Part shown: piece by piece, positions 48,162 through 61,564 of the stretch
Position numbering within the stretch: the stretch's first letter is position 1
Layout of the letters: each line of letters starts with the position of its first letter
Source: Scylla paramamosain
Taxonomy: Eukaryota; Arthropoda; Malacostraca; Decapoda; Portunidae
Direction: 5' to 3'
DNA length: 64,000 nucleotides
Assembly (NCBI RefSeq): GCF_035594125.1
Contig: NC_087186.1
Location: forward strand, 1,586,228-1,650,227
The notes under the pieces: generated by a model
Database searches by the model: none
What the model saw: the letters and a program-made list of their open reading frames with translations, nothing else
What the model was told of the DNA's origin: nothing
Program-made: the position numbers and the translations under genes

Positions 48162-48180
48162 GTGGTATATAATTAATTAA

Positions 48181-48533
48181 TCCAACACCTACCTTAACTC
48201 AACCCAGTCATCTCAGCTCCTTATAGGGAGTAAATAGAATATAACAACCCCCCCCCTTTTTTTTTTTTTGCACTGAAAGTAGTTAAATTCCAGCTAACTG
48301 GAATTTAACTTATCTTTTTGCATTCAATATACCCTCACCCTCACCTAGGCACACCACACTCCATTGCAGGGAGTAAGTACAATTTAACAAATCCTTCTGA
48401 ATTCGACCCAACTTAATCAAGTCATCTCACAGCTGCTTGCAGGAATTAAGTGGAATTTAATAAATCTAATTGCATTAAGTCTAATTCAGCCATCCCCAGA
48501 GGTACTTGCAAAGATAAGCAGAATTTTGAAAAT
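48181..48533. repeat. Degenerate ~75-bp tandem repeat
   Basis: Four related units (starts near 48181, 48319, 48398, 48470), each with a cagtcatctca / ccttgcaggga-like middle and an agtggaatttaa-like end. A perfect 12-bp stem gttaaattccag / ctggaatttaac with 4-nt loop lies at 48282-48309. Confidence 0.65.
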
Positions 48534-49059
48534 CATCTTGTACTAAGTGTGTCATTCATTTAGCCTGACAGAGCTGCCTCTCTTTTCCTTGGCTTGGCCA
48601 AGCTTCCCCCACCGTTGTTTTTTTGTGTTGACATCCCCGGGGCGGGTTCTAGTCTGAACTCGCCTCATCTTCATTATTAAACTCATAAAATATGTCAACA
48701 TTCCGCTTCTTTTATATCGAAAAAGTTAAATATAAATTAACATAAATACTTTTATGTATTGTTTTGACAATGAAGTGCAAAAACATAATGGTTTGGGTCT
48801 TTCTTAAGCGCTAAACATAGCATGTATATCGAGTTCAGATTTTACTTTTACTCCTAACTAAAAGTTAATACAGAAAACTTTTATTGTTTCTTTTAGCATT
48901 TGCTTTTAGCTGGGAGCAAATTTAAGTCTTTCAGGATTTTTTACTTTTATTTATTTATTATTATTTTTTTTTTATGTATACGGGCCCAGTGCTCAGGCGG
49001 AGTGGTGGGTAGTAGAGATGTGCCGTAACAAAATTAGAAGCCCCTCGCTCCGCTCGGGG

Positions 49060-49078
49060 AATAATAATAATAGTAATA

Positions 49079-49148
<70 letters not shown>

Positions 49149-49177
49149 TGATAATAGTAATAATAATGATAATAATA

Positions 49178-49235
<58 letters not shown>
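49060..49235. repeat. (AAT)n microsatellite with G/C variants
   Basis: AAT units with occasional agt, aat-gat changes. Polyasparagine or polyisoleucine translations of it are not genes. Confidence 0.97.
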
Positions 49236-49240
<5 letters not shown>

Positions 49241-49260
49241 TAATGAAATGTGTAAAGTGT

Positions 49261-49284
49261 ACTTATCTGTTTAAACAGATAAGT
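49261..49284. repeat. Perfect 24-bp palindrome
   Basis: acttatctgttt followed directly by its reverse complement aaacagataagt. Confidence 0.95.
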
Positions 49285-49765
<481 letters not shown>

Positions 49766-49819
49766 TTATGTGAGTGTTTTGGAGAAACAGAAACACTTAT
49801 CCTGCTGGTTCTTCACAGC

Positions 49820-50220
49820 CACTGTGTAATTCTACTATAGTTACTAATGTTAGCTCTCATTCTTTTAATTTTCTTGCTTCTACTGCTCTTACTGCTATGG
49901 CTACTGCCTCCACTGTTGTACTCCTTCATCAGGATTCTTCCATTAATTGGTTTGGGGGGGTGAGGACCTAGGGTACACTGCATTGTCATTTCTGTAGCAA
50001 TGTGAGGATTTAATGACCAATAGTAACATTACTTCCGGTGCAGACAAGATGTCTTTTGTCCGTTCTCAACTGTTGCCTGGTTCTCTTGATTTTGCGATAA
50101 TATCGGCAAGCTCCTTTAAACCTTCATCACTTCAGAATGATTATGCTGAATGTCGCAGTAATTTTTTGCGCACATTTGGAACATCACATGATTCCTTTCA
50201 GTGGGCTTTCCGTTATGCTC

Positions 50221-50253
<33 letters not shown>

Positions 50254-50955
50254 CAGCTTGGTAATGTAGGTCACATACTCGGTCAGGTTCATACTGCTGA
50301 GTACTCCCATGATACTAGATTTTTCGAAGTCTTAAAATTGGGTCCAAAACGGTCAGATGAGTATAGATAAACTTCAACTCTTCTTATAGTTCACTAGTTA
50401 TGTTACTTTCCTTACTCCTTAAAAAAAAAAAAAACGCATTGCTTCTTCCATTGACATCAAACCCACTGACTCTCTTTTGGATTTTGCCACTAAAATCAGC
50501 AAAAACATGCAGAAATGACTTCACTCCTACAGCATGTCACCTGTTGTTAATGACGTCTCTCCAGCATCTTCACCTCCACCTCAGACATCTGTTGAGCGTG
50601 CTCCCCCTCAGGTGTTGCCTTCATACCGGAGTCCACCTCTTTCATGCACTTATTGCTATAAAGATACATACGTAAGTTGCCTCCGTTGTAATAAAGAGCT
50701 CAAGTCTGCTCGTTCATCACCTCCAACCGAGCGCGACACAACTTCTCCTAAGAATGTGCCTTCAAAGCAATTTTCATGCCACATTCGCTTTAAATCTTTA
50801 TGACCCGCTTGTCATGTTTACTTTCACTCTCCTGGTCAGACACGGTATACACGCTCTCCGTCTCCTACTCCGAGACCTCGCATGACTCTCGAGCGTCCGT
50901 CAAAATTTTGTATCTTTCATAAACTGGTTAACCACGCGACTGAGAAAGGTTACAA
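49820..50955 (+). pseudogene. Gag-like remnant
   Basis: Plus-strand pieces in several frames: SSLQNDYAECRSNFLRTFGT near 50120-50180; CTYCYKDTYVSC (50644-50680), which looks like a zinc knuckle with its His lost; serine/proline-rich SPSPTPRPRMTLERPSKFC; and CIFHKLVNHATEKGYK, another knuckle-like motif. This fits the gag of an LTR element but no pol was found. Family uncertain. Confidence 0.35.
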
Positions 50956-52080
50956 AATTTTGAAATGGAAGAGAGATCAAGGTGTGACGACCTCTCAGTC
51001 AAATTTTTGGAGACAGATTTCAAAACGGGATCGATTCCCCAGTGGTGACTGTAAGATAAAGCCACTTCTTGTCTATCACTCTGAAAATCCACTCGTCTTT
51101 AAGCAAAATAATGTGTTGAAGGGTAAATTGCCTGTAATGTGAAAAACGAATAGTAAAGCATGGGTAACGCGGATTTTATTCATTGATAGGCCAACTGAAG
51201 CGTTTGTTCCAACTGGCAAGAAATATCTTCAGGACGAGAATCTACCTCTCAAATGTCTTCTCTTAATGGATAATGCTCCTGCACATCCATCAGGTTTGGA
51301 GGAAGACCTGGATATCGAGAATGACTTTATCAAGGTCAAATTTCTTCCACGCAGTACCACTTCACTACTGGAGCCCATGGATTAACAGGTCACTTTAGAT
51401 TTCAAAAAGCTATACACCAAGGAGCTGTTTTCCAGGTGTTTCCAGATCACTAGTGGCACGGACTTAACCCTTCGAGATTTTTGGAAGGAGCACTTCAACA
51501 TCCTCCACTGCGTCAACCTCATCGATAAAGCCTAGAATGAAGTCTCTTAGCACACCTTACAATCAGCCTAAAGGAAACTTTAGCTAAGCTGTATTGCAGA
51601 GAGAGACTTTGATGGGTTTGAGGAACAGACAGTGGTAAAAGTGGTGTATGGAGGTTGACGATGTTGACGTAGAAAAGATGGTGGAGGATCATCGAGAACT
51701 AACCATAGAAGAGCTTGTTGAGTTGCGGAGGGAGCAGGTGAAGGCCGTACAGAAAGATCATTCCTCAGAGGAAGAGGAGGAAAAGGAGAAAATTACTAAT
51801 GATCAGATAACATTTGTAGTAAGTAGAGTGAAGTGCAGGAATTTATTAAAAAGCATCACCCTAACAAAGTTGTGGCCATTAGGGCAATTAACATTCTGAG
51901 TGACAATGCGATATCCCACTTCAGAAAAATTCTGCAGCAAAGAAAAAAGACAAATTTCTTTAGAAAGATTTTTTTGTGCACAAATCAGAAATGGAACCAC
52001 ATAAAAAGCGTAGAAAAAGAAGAAAAAAAAAAAAAAAAAAAAAAATCCCGAATCAAAACTGCCCAGCGTTTTCATGAAAG
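50956..52080 (+). pseudogene. Tigger/pogo transposase pseudogene
   Basis: Plus strand. SGDCKIKPLLVYHSENPLVF (~51045), KAWVTRILFI, LKCLLLMDNAPAHPSGLEED (51250-51310, first DDE motif), FLPRSTTSLLEPMD with a TAA stop immediately after the second catalytic region (51384), then FKKLYTKELFSRCF and LRDFWKEHFNILHCVNLIDK. The acidic C-terminus (51648-51899) and EFIKKHHPNKVVAIRAINIL (51833 on) follow after shifts. These are jerky/Tigger-type DDE transposase features. The N-terminal DNA-binding domains are missing. Ends in a poly(A)-like run at 52021. Confidence 0.85.
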
Positions 52081-52218
52081 GGGATTCCCCTTCGAAGCAA
52101 TAACTTCCTCCTCTTGCTCTCCTCCCTCACCATCCACCTGTGCCAACGACTATGAACAACGAAGGTAAATTACAGTACTTTCTATTTTATTTAATGTTAC
52201 TTTTCTGGGTGTAAGTAT

Positions 52219-52219
<1 letters not shown>

Positions 52220-52274
<55 letters not shown>
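52220..52274. repeat. (CA)n microsatellite
   Basis: About 54 bp. Confidence 0.97.
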
Positions 52275-52275
<1 letters not shown>

Positions 52276-52409
52276 TTTCGCTTCTATGTGGTTGGAGTCT
52301 AGTAAAGAATAAGTGATGATAGGTGAAGGAAGAATAATTGGGAAGGGTAGGGAAGGCGAAATTATCAGAAAAGAGATCAGTGGGCAGATGTGTGTTTGTG
52401 CACTGGGTG

Positions 52410-52412
<3 letters not shown>

Positions 52413-52487
<75 letters not shown>
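52413..52487. repeat. (TC)n microsatellite
   Basis: About 75 bp. Confidence 0.97.
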
Positions 52488-52491
<4 letters not shown>

Positions 52492-52601
52492 AAAAAAAGA
52501 AGTAATAGACACGCGTCCACTATCTGCATTCATCAGTAAATGAGCGTCTCCGTCGGTCTGTGTTGACATTCGACGCTTGTAAGACGACCTTCCCAGTGCA
52601 T

Positions 52602-54337
<1,736 letters not shown>

Positions 54338-55384
54338 TTCAATGGGGAGTTTTCGGAACTAAACCGCTAGATGTCGTTGCTGCTCATCTAACTGTAGGAA
54401 AGAGAGCTAAAATATTGTTGTCCCAGGTGCGTAAAGATGCATAGAACATTGATCATCATGATACTATTGAAATGATGTATCGACTTTTTAATATCCGGTA
54501 TGGATAATATTGAGAGAATGTGGTCAAATTATTATTATTTATTTTTTTTGTGTGTGATTATCGAGTAAACTGCTAGCATTATCTTAAATAAAGTATATTA
54601 CAAGTATAAAAACTATTGATTTGGACAATGAAAAAACAAAAAAATCACACTGTACTACATAGTATGACAACCTAATCAGTAACATCGTGATATATGGCTC
54701 TAGTTTTTTTTGTGGGGATTTTAGCATACCTCTCACGAAGCGAGCGACAAGGCAAAGTAATTGAGAACCAAAACAAACATCTCTCAGGCGATCCCGCTGC
54801 TGCTGTATTGTCCAGTTACCGTAATTCATTGCTTAGGGCGTAGTGGAGATGGGCACCGTCTCAACTTCTCGTCCAACAACGTGTTTCTTAAGTTCAACCA
54901 GCGCGGCCGAGTCAGGTGTTTGTTTTGGTTAGAGATACAGCATTACTATTGCCAGGACACTCGAGTTGCCCAATTTTTATTTTTTTTTTATTAAAATTGC
55001 CGTTTCCATAAACTAGGAAGGAGATCTATGTAATTTGGACTTTTGACTGTCACAGACATGTTGCCTTTATATTTACTGTCGTCTAGATTAAGACGTTTCC
55101 AATCAAGAGTGTATTCATTTGGAAATCTTAAGATGACCAAATGAATCTAAATGCCAATTCACTAGAAAATCAACTTATATACATTTGCTCATGAAAAGAG
55201 TTTGATTTTACTTGTGTTACTACTTAGAAGGGATTACGTAGAAAAATATATTATATAAGCCCATTGCATCTTCATGCAAATAGAATAACACAGTAGGTAT
55301 ATCTGATATTGCTTGTGAGAGAAGAGTTTGTGTCTGTCCTGCCACCTGGTGACAACCACTAATTCAGAAAACTCCCCATTGTGT
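54338..55384. mobile_element. ~1-kb element with inverted termini CAATGGGGAGTTTTC
   Basis: caatggggagttttcggaa at 54338-54356 pairs with ttcagaaaactccccattg at about 55362-55380 on the opposite strand (one mismatch). The internal sequence has small ORFs on both strands that I do not recognise. No target duplication could be fixed. Most likely a non-autonomous DNA transposon. Confidence 0.55.
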
Positions 55385-55412
55385 GTGTATCACTAGGGTA
55401 TCTCTAGGACAT

Positions 55413-55440
55413 TCTAAAAAAAAAAAAAAAAAAAAAAAAA
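55413..55440. repeat. Poly(A) run
   Basis: A27, not attached to a recognised retroelement. Confidence 0.9.
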
Positions 55441-55629
55441 TGCATCCTAAACGTTTCATATCCTAAAGTTTGGTTCTTCCCCCCTCCTGGAGTACTAAAA
55501 ACTAATATAATGGTCGGTTAGCGTTACAAGTAATTTATATACAGGTACAAAAATGGTTATTTTAATTTTAACATGACATGTAATTAATGTATTTATAGGC
55601 ACGAAGATGGTTATTTTCATATAAATGTC

Positions 55630-55787
<158 letters not shown>

Positions 55788-55794
55788 TGGTTAT

Positions 55795-56090
55795 TTTCAC
55801 ATGAAAAAAAAAAGTTGAAACAACAAAGGATCTCGGAACCCTGACGATCGTACCTGTCAAGATGATAGTCGGTAACCATCTGACGTGAAAATGCGCACCT
55901 AGTCTTATATAGTGGCCGCAGCAGACCCAAACGAGTCCTTCCGCCACAACTATAAATCATAATTTTGGCAATATCTCCTAAAAGTTTACACCCCTTCTGT
56001 ACTCACATTTTCACTAATGGTCTCATGTACTCCCAAAATTTAATATGGTGTTTATTTAATAATTTTTAGGATATAAGTGTTAACAAAGAA
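55795..56090. repeat. Interspersed repeat U1, copy 2
   Basis: Same orientation as 8338-8640. Shared words: atctcggaaccctgacgat / tctcagaaccctgatgaat, gtcttatatagt, gccacaactat, ttttcactaatggtc. Confidence 0.75.
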
Positions 56091-56679
56091 TTTCTACCTA
56101 AATACATAATATTATCAGTTCTGACATATTTCCGCTTAATCTGCATCCTTCTGTGATGGGGAGTATGACTGGTATAATATAAGACGGGAACACTGTTTTC
56201 TTGTTTGGTTTGCCTTGTTTCTTCAAGGAATGTATCCTTATGCGCGCGCTTTCCTTATCTCAATTATCAACATGTAATTTAACAACTTAAAGCTTACGAT
56301 TCTATTTGATTTTCTTGTTCTAAAGTTTTACTAATTTCAAAGGTATATGCAAAGTTTTATTTTTGTATCTAAAAAGACCATGAAAAATAATTTTACATGA
56401 TTGTTATTTGAATCATGTTCCCTTCTCTATTGGAATTTTTCCTTTCTATTTGCTATTTGTATTTCCTCGGTGAAGTTTAAGGGAAATATGGAGATAACCT
56501 TAGCCTCTTCTCCCAAGGTTGATACTATGTATCAGATAGAATTAAGATTGTGGAATATCATGCATTATATATCAACTTCCGGAAACTTGTAAAAAAAAAA
56601 AAAAAAAAAACCGACGCATCAATGCACAACATACTCTCCTTCCAAATGCTTAAGAGTTACTATTGGCTGCTTGCCAGCC
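56091..56679. other. AT-rich gap
   Basis: Poly(A) at 56591-56610; nothing else recognised. Confidence 0.5.
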
Positions 56680-56922
56680 TTGGCCGGCTGCTGGAGCTTT
56701 CCGCAACGGTGCGGAGTTAGCCGTTAGGGGAATTAGAATATTTAGTTACTTGAAGTTCTTGCTTAATTATGGAGAAAAATAAATAAAACAAAGACAAGGG
56801 TTAGGTTAGGTTAGTTTAGGTTGGGGTTAGGTTTGGTTAGCGAGAACTTCAAATAATCATGTACTCTGATTCCCGTAACGGATAACCCCGCCCTGTCCAG
56901 CACGGCTATGGCAGCCGGTGTC
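56680..56922. mobile_element. Foldback element with TTAGG core
   Basis: Imperfect inverted arms of ~85 bp (56680-56764 and 56839-56922): ggagttagccgttagggg vs ggggttatccgttacggg, and cttgaagttcttgc vs tttgaagttctcgc. The loop holds ggttaggttaggttagtttagg. No ORF. Confidence 0.75.
56799..56842. repeat. TTAGG repeats
   Basis: gggttaggttaggttag followed by degenerate units. Confidence 0.85.
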
Positions 56923-57101
56923 GTAGGTTTAAGTGACCAGCTAGTTTCAAGTGACCAAGTGCGCACGCACCTTTATTTCCACTGCTAAACGTATGGCTCA
57001 TTTGCTCCCAGCCACGGCAACGCACAGCTCTCCCTGAACTCCCTTTTTAAATTTTACAAAATGAGCCAATTCATGACAAAAGATCTGATCACGCCATCAC
57101 T

Positions 57102-57109
<8 letters not shown>

Positions 57110-57188
<79 letters not shown>
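57110..57188. repeat. (GA)n microsatellite
   Basis: About 78 bp. Confidence 0.98.
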
Positions 57189-57189
<1 letters not shown>

Positions 57190-57920
57190 CATGAAAAATT
57201 GAAATACATCACTGGTGCATTCAACACGCCTTGTCCATCTACTGCAAACATGGTTACATTTTTATTCAAATTCTTTCCTTTGAATATCAGTCTAACATTC
57301 GCCAAACGCTGTGTATGCCAAACAGGCACATAAATCATCTATTTCTCTTTTCCTCAATGCTGTACACACATTGTTAGATTGAAATATTTCGTGTTTTATG
57401 GAAATAGCCTTAGCCTACTAATTTTAAGAGTGATTATTTATTTCTCAGCAAAAATATGATGCTTTTTTTATTTTAATCATGATCTACCCATTGAAAAGAT
57501 TAGCAATCAAATTAATGAACCGAATTAATTTAAACTCTAGTCTGACGGAAGCAAGCCTAGCCCTCTGATGGAAATGGTAATGTTATTTCAATATTATCTA
57601 ATATTTTTCTTAGGTGACAAATTCCATACACCCTATGCATATGTGAGGATTATTACAGTTTTTAACCAAGAAGGCGTAGCAGATGAAATAAGGTGACAGG
57701 TAGTGAATTTTTCATCAGCTGGTGAAATTAATTCATGCCGCCATCCAATTTTTTCTTAAATTTTGATATTACTATAATAGCCTATAAAATGTTGTTGTAT
57801 TGTTAAATGATTTTAATATGCAATTTAGGAAATAAAACAAATACAAGAAGGTAAGAACTTGTGATATTTGCAAGAAATAAATGCATTGGTAAGCTACATT
57901 GAGGAGGCCCAGCAGCTCCC
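57189..57920. other. AT-rich gap
   Basis: No feature recognised. Confidence 0.5.
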
Positions 57921-58225
57921 AAGCTAGTGTTACCAAAAGTTCCAATTTCTGGTAAGGATCAACACAAACAACGCTGTGAAAAACGTCTGTGAAATTGGAT
58001 TTGTTGTTGGTGGCGGACATCACCACTCACTGGTGACGATCACAGCAGGAAACGACTGTGAAATAGGCCCCAAGCCAGCGTTATTAAAGGTTCCAATTCT
58101 AGTAGGGATCAAAACAAACAAAGCCGGGAAAAACGTCAGTGAAATCGGATTTATTGTTGGTGGCGGACATCACCACTCACTGATAACGATCACAACAATA
58201 GGGAGTGACTGAAATAGGTGTAAAA
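57921..58225 (+). repeat. 150-bp tandem duplication carrying an open frame
   Basis: Units from 57921 and 58072 are ~85-90% alike by eye (gttggtggcggacatcacca at 58005 and 58155). An ORF (57976-58212) reads GFVVGGGHHHSLVTITAG in the first unit and GFIVGGGHHHSLITITTI in the second. Most differences are silent or V/I swaps. The frame is maintained over the second junction only. No family recognised. Confidence 0.7.
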
Positions 58226-58755
58226 AAAAAAAATGGAGGGCACGTGTCTAGTATGGCTGTAATAGCACTCGAGAGTGTGGAGAAATTCGATATTTCCTAA
58301 GTACAGCGAGCTCTGCACCAGTCAAAACTAAACACTGAAATGATCTTTTATTTATAACTGGGATTCGTGGACAGCGGCATATTAGGATTTCATGGTATCT
58401 ATAGAGTTGATTCCTTCAGTCATGCGTTGCCACTCGTTGAGGCCACCAATTATTACTTTCCACGGTAGGTTCAGTAACACTTTTAATTTGTTTTAGAGAC
58501 GTGTCAGACGTTCTGACAGAGACACCCTGTCATTTGTTAATATGGCTACCAAGTGGAGAGAGGTGAAGCGAACACTGGTTGTTCGGCAGGAAAAAAAAAG
58601 TTACTATGTGGGATGTTTAGCAACAGCAGTGGTTAAGATGCGATATACAGACGTAAAGAAGAGGTTCCATTACGGAAGTTGCCAAACTGTACCCACCTCC
58701 ATCGCCTTAAGAATCTCCACACCACACCGGTAAGGCATAACGGTATAATTTTTGA
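58226..58755. other. Gap with unassigned short ORF
   Basis: ATG 58542 opens 63 codons (MATKWREVKRTLVVRQEKKS) after a good-looking ttaatatggct context. I do not recognise it and give it little weight. Confidence 0.3.
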
Positions 58756-58763
58756 GGTCCCTC

Positions 58764-58856
58764 GTTTGGTTAGGTTATGCTAGGTTAGGTTAGATCAAGT
58801 TAGGTTATGCTAGGTTAAGTTAGATTAGGTTATGCTAGGTTCGGTTAACGTCCAAG
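58764..58856. repeat. TTAGG-type repeats with a higher-order variant
   Basis: ggttaggttatgctaggtt recurs at least three times with small changes, i.e. a ~25-bp unit built from TTAGG variants. The Harbinger-like terminus at 58910 lies just beyond it. Confidence 0.75.
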
Positions 58857-58909
58857 TTAAGGGGGGGTTGTCCAGGGGGCCACACACTCCCCCGGCTAGG
58901 TTATGTTAA

Positions 58910-59454
58910 GGCCCGTTCCCACAGGCCTTGCGGGTGAATTGCGACTGAATTATGCACGAAATTGGTAGGCATTCGCCAAACATATTCAGTATTCGTGATT
59001 TATGCTGAAATCAATTGCCCAACCTCCGCACATGTTCCCAATGTATCCGCACTGGGTGTTTCCTCCGCTTCCATATTTTTTAACTGCAAAAAATTTTGGT
59101 TGCGGTTGGAATTCGTAATACATTTGCAATACATACGCAATACATACACAATCCATACGCAATACATCCACTGTTATTCGCTGTGTTCGGCTTTTATCCG
59201 CAACTCACGGGTAATTGCGTGTTGGTAGCGGAATGGCGGAATGGGAGCGTATTTATCGTTTATGTATACCGATTGTATAGCATACCTAGCACATCCTTAC
59301 TACGAATTATAAGAATGCACTCCAAATACATAGCGTATAATTTGCGAACGAATAGCGATTGGATAACGGTAACCCAAGATTGTATATAAAGTGAGCCAGA
59401 ACTGGACTCACGTCAATTGTCATCTGGCTCTGGAGGAGTATACACCTATATACC
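58910..59454 (+). mobile_element. PIF/Harbinger-like 5' terminus and leader
   Basis: GGCCCGTTCCCACAGGCC begins right after TTAA, matching the 3-bp TAA/TTA insertion preference and GGSCC-type ends of the superfamily. The leader carries cgcaatacata-like repeats (59120-59170). Right end not found in the window. Confidence 0.6.
59383..59390 (+). promoter_or_regulatory. TATA box of the Harbinger-like gene
   Basis: tatataaa at 59383-59390, ~65 bp upstream of ATG 59455; a start site near cactgtcaattg-like sequence at ~59411-59420 would be correctly spaced. Confidence 0.55.
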
Positions 59455-59723
59455 ATGGACTCTCAAAGATGCCGTCTAATTGTTGCTTTCATCCAACAAC
59501 ATAACAGTCAAGTTGCACAGCTCTTGCAAGTGCTCTAGGAAAGAAGAAGACGAAAAAGACGGTCAAGATCGGTCTGGGTCAGACCATGGATTGGCAGAAG
59601 ATTGGAGAAGGGGATCTACGATAAGCTGATGGTGGAGCTGCGAAATGGGGATCCAAGTTCCTTCCAGAACTTCATGAGGATGTCCCCAGCCATGTTTGAT
59701 GAATTGCTAAACAGGCATTGATG
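59455..59723 (+). pseudogene. PIF/Harbinger (HARBI1-type) transposase N-terminus
   Basis: ATG 59455 opens MDSQRCRLIVAFIQQHNSQV, with an in-frame TAG at 59536. After it come RRRRKRRSR, WVRPWIGRRLEKGIYDKLM, ELRNGDPSSFQNFMRMSPAM and FDELLNR. The RPW...R...G.Y..L..EL...D...F.NF.RM....F..LL pattern is that of HARBI1-type DDE transposases. The LINE-A copy I joins at 59724; the rest of the transposase, including the DDE residues, is not found. Confidence 0.8.
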
Positions 59724-61196
59724 CATGATAGAGAGGTGGCCCACAAAAGGTACTTAAGCCTTCCATCACCAGAATCTCATGCACTTTATATTTCTACCCG
59801 GAACCATGCCAAGTCTGTTCTCCAACTAGCCAAAAACTCCTTCATTAACAGAAAATGTCAAAACCTTTCAAGATCTAACTCCCCTTGTGAATTCTGGCAT
59901 CTAGCCAAAAATATCTCCAATAACTTTGCTTCTTCTTCTTTCCCTCCTCTATTTCAACTAGATGGCACCACTGCTATCACATCTATATCTAAAGCTGAAC
60001 TCTTTGCTCAAACCTTTGCTAAAAACTCTACATTGGACGATTCTGGGCTTGTTCCTCCCTCTCCTCCACCCTCTGACTACTTCATGCCACATATTAAAAT
60101 TCTTCGCAATGATGTTTTCCATGCCCTCGATGGCCTAAACCCTCGGGAGGCTTATGGACCTGATGGGGTCCCTCCTATTGTTCTCCGAAACTGTGCCTCC
60201 GTGCTTGCACCTTGCCTAGTCAAACTCTTTCAGGTCTGTATGTCAACATCTACCTTTCCTTCTTGCTGGAAGTTTGCCTACATTCAACCTGTTCCTAAAA
60301 ATGGTGACCGTTCTAATCCCTCAAACTACCGTCCTATTGCTTTAATTTCCTGCCTATCTAAAGTTTTTGAATCTATCCTCAACAGGAAGATTCTTAAACA
60401 TCTATTACTTCACAACCTTCTATCTGATCGCCAGTATGGGTTCCGTCAAGGCCGCTCTACTGGTGATCTTCTGGCTTTCCTTACTGAGTCTAGGTCATCC
60501 TCTTTTAGAGATTTTGGTGAAACTTTTGCTGTTGCCTTGGACATATCAAAAGCTTTTGATAGAGTCTGGCACAAAGCTTTGATTTCCAAACTACCCTCCT
60601 ACGGTTTCTATCCTTCTCTCTGTAACCTCATCTCAAGTTTCCTTTCTGACCGTTCTATTGCTGCTGTGGTAGACAGTCACTGTTCTTCTCCTAAATCTAT
60701 TAACAGTGGTGTTCCTCAGGGTTCTGTCCTGTCACCCACTCTCTTCTTATTATTCATTAATGATCTTCTAAACCAAACCTCTTGTCCTATCCACTCCTAC
60801 GCTGATGATACCACCCTGCACTTTTCCACGTCTTTTCATAGACGTCCAACCCTTCAGGAGGTAAACATATCACGCAGGGAAGCCACAGAACGCCTGACTT
60901 CTGATCTTTCTAAAATTTCTGATTGGGGCAGAGCAAACTTGGTATTGTTCAATGCCTCAAAAACTCAATTCCTCCATCTATCAACTCGACACAACCTTCC
61001 AGACAACTATCCTCTCTTCTTCAGTGACACTCAACTATCCCCCTCTTCTACACTGAACATCCTCGGTCTGTCCTTTACTTATAATCTAAACTGGAAACCT
61101 CACATCTCATCTCTAGCTAAAACAGCATCTATGAAGTTAGGTATTCTGAGACATCTCCGCCAGTTTTTCTCACCCCCCCAGCTGCTAACTCTGTAG
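59724..61196 (+). CDS. LINE-A reverse transcriptase (copy I)
   Basis: 492-residue frame covering linker and the whole RT palm: [93 protein letters not shown] and intact [10 protein letters not shown]. It stops at QLLTL where CAA/AAG became TAG (QLLTLYKG in copy D). The endonuclease is absent from this strand because that half lies inverted next door. The frame start at 59718 is TTG in flanking DNA, not a real start. Confidence 0.88.
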   Translation, partial: HDREVAHKRYLSLPSPESHALYISTRNHAKSVLQLAKNSFINRKCQNLSRSNSPCEFWHLAKNISNNFASSSFPPLFQLDGTTAITSISKAELFAQTFAKNSTLDDSGLVPPSPPPSDYFMPHIKILRNDVFHALDGLNPREAYGPDGVPPIVLRNCASVLAPCLVKLFQVCMSTSTFPSCWKFAYIQPVPKNGDRSNPSNYRPIALISCLSKVFESILNRKILKHLLLHNLLSDRQYGFRQGRSTGDLLAFLTESRSSSFRDFGETFAVALDISKAFDRVWHKALISKLPSYGFYPSLCNLISSFLSDRSIAAVVDSHCSSPKSINSGVPQGSVLSPTLFLLFINDLLNQTSCPIHSYADDTTLHFSTSFHRRPTLQEVNISRREATERLTSDLSKISDWGRANLVLFNASKTQFLHLSTRHNLPDNYPLFFSDTQLSPSSTLNILGLSFTYNLNWKPHISSLAKTASMKLGILRHLRQFFSPPQLLTL

Positions 61197-61564
61197 AAGG
61201 GCTTTATCCGTCCATGTATGGAGTATGCTTCACATGTCGGGGGGGGGGTTCCACTCATACTGCTCTTCTAGACAGGGTGGAATCAAAAGCTTTACGTCTC
61301 ATCAACTCCTCTCCTCTAACTGACTGTCTTCAGCCTCTCTCTCACCGCCGCAATGTTGCATATCTAGCTGTCTTCTACCACTATTTTCATGCTAACTGCT
61401 ATGACTTGAATTCCTTCAAGAGGGAGGTTTCAAGACACTTATTCATCAATTTTTGACCACTCCTTTGACTCTTTTTGGGACTGGCATTTTAGTGGGCATT
61501 TTTTTTTTATTAGATTTTTGTTGCCCTTGGCCAGTGTCCTTCCTACATAAAAAAAAAAAAAAAA
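59724..61564 (+). mobile_element. LINE-A copy I: 3' half, plus strand
   Basis: Begins mid-linker at catgatagagagg (residues [14 protein letters not shown]) and runs to poly(A) at 61549-61564. It contains an in-frame ~185-bp deletion in the tail (HANC joined to [10 protein letters not shown]) and a TAG in YKG near 61196. See 61565-62762 for the complementary half. Confidence 0.92.

Noticed and set aside
48181..48533. CRISPR-like repeat spacing
   Set aside because: Units are diverged and contiguous without constant repeats and unique spacers, and this is eukaryotic DNA.
58542..58733. Short basic ORF as a gene
   Set aside because: 63 codons, no family recognised, no poly(A) signal nearby.
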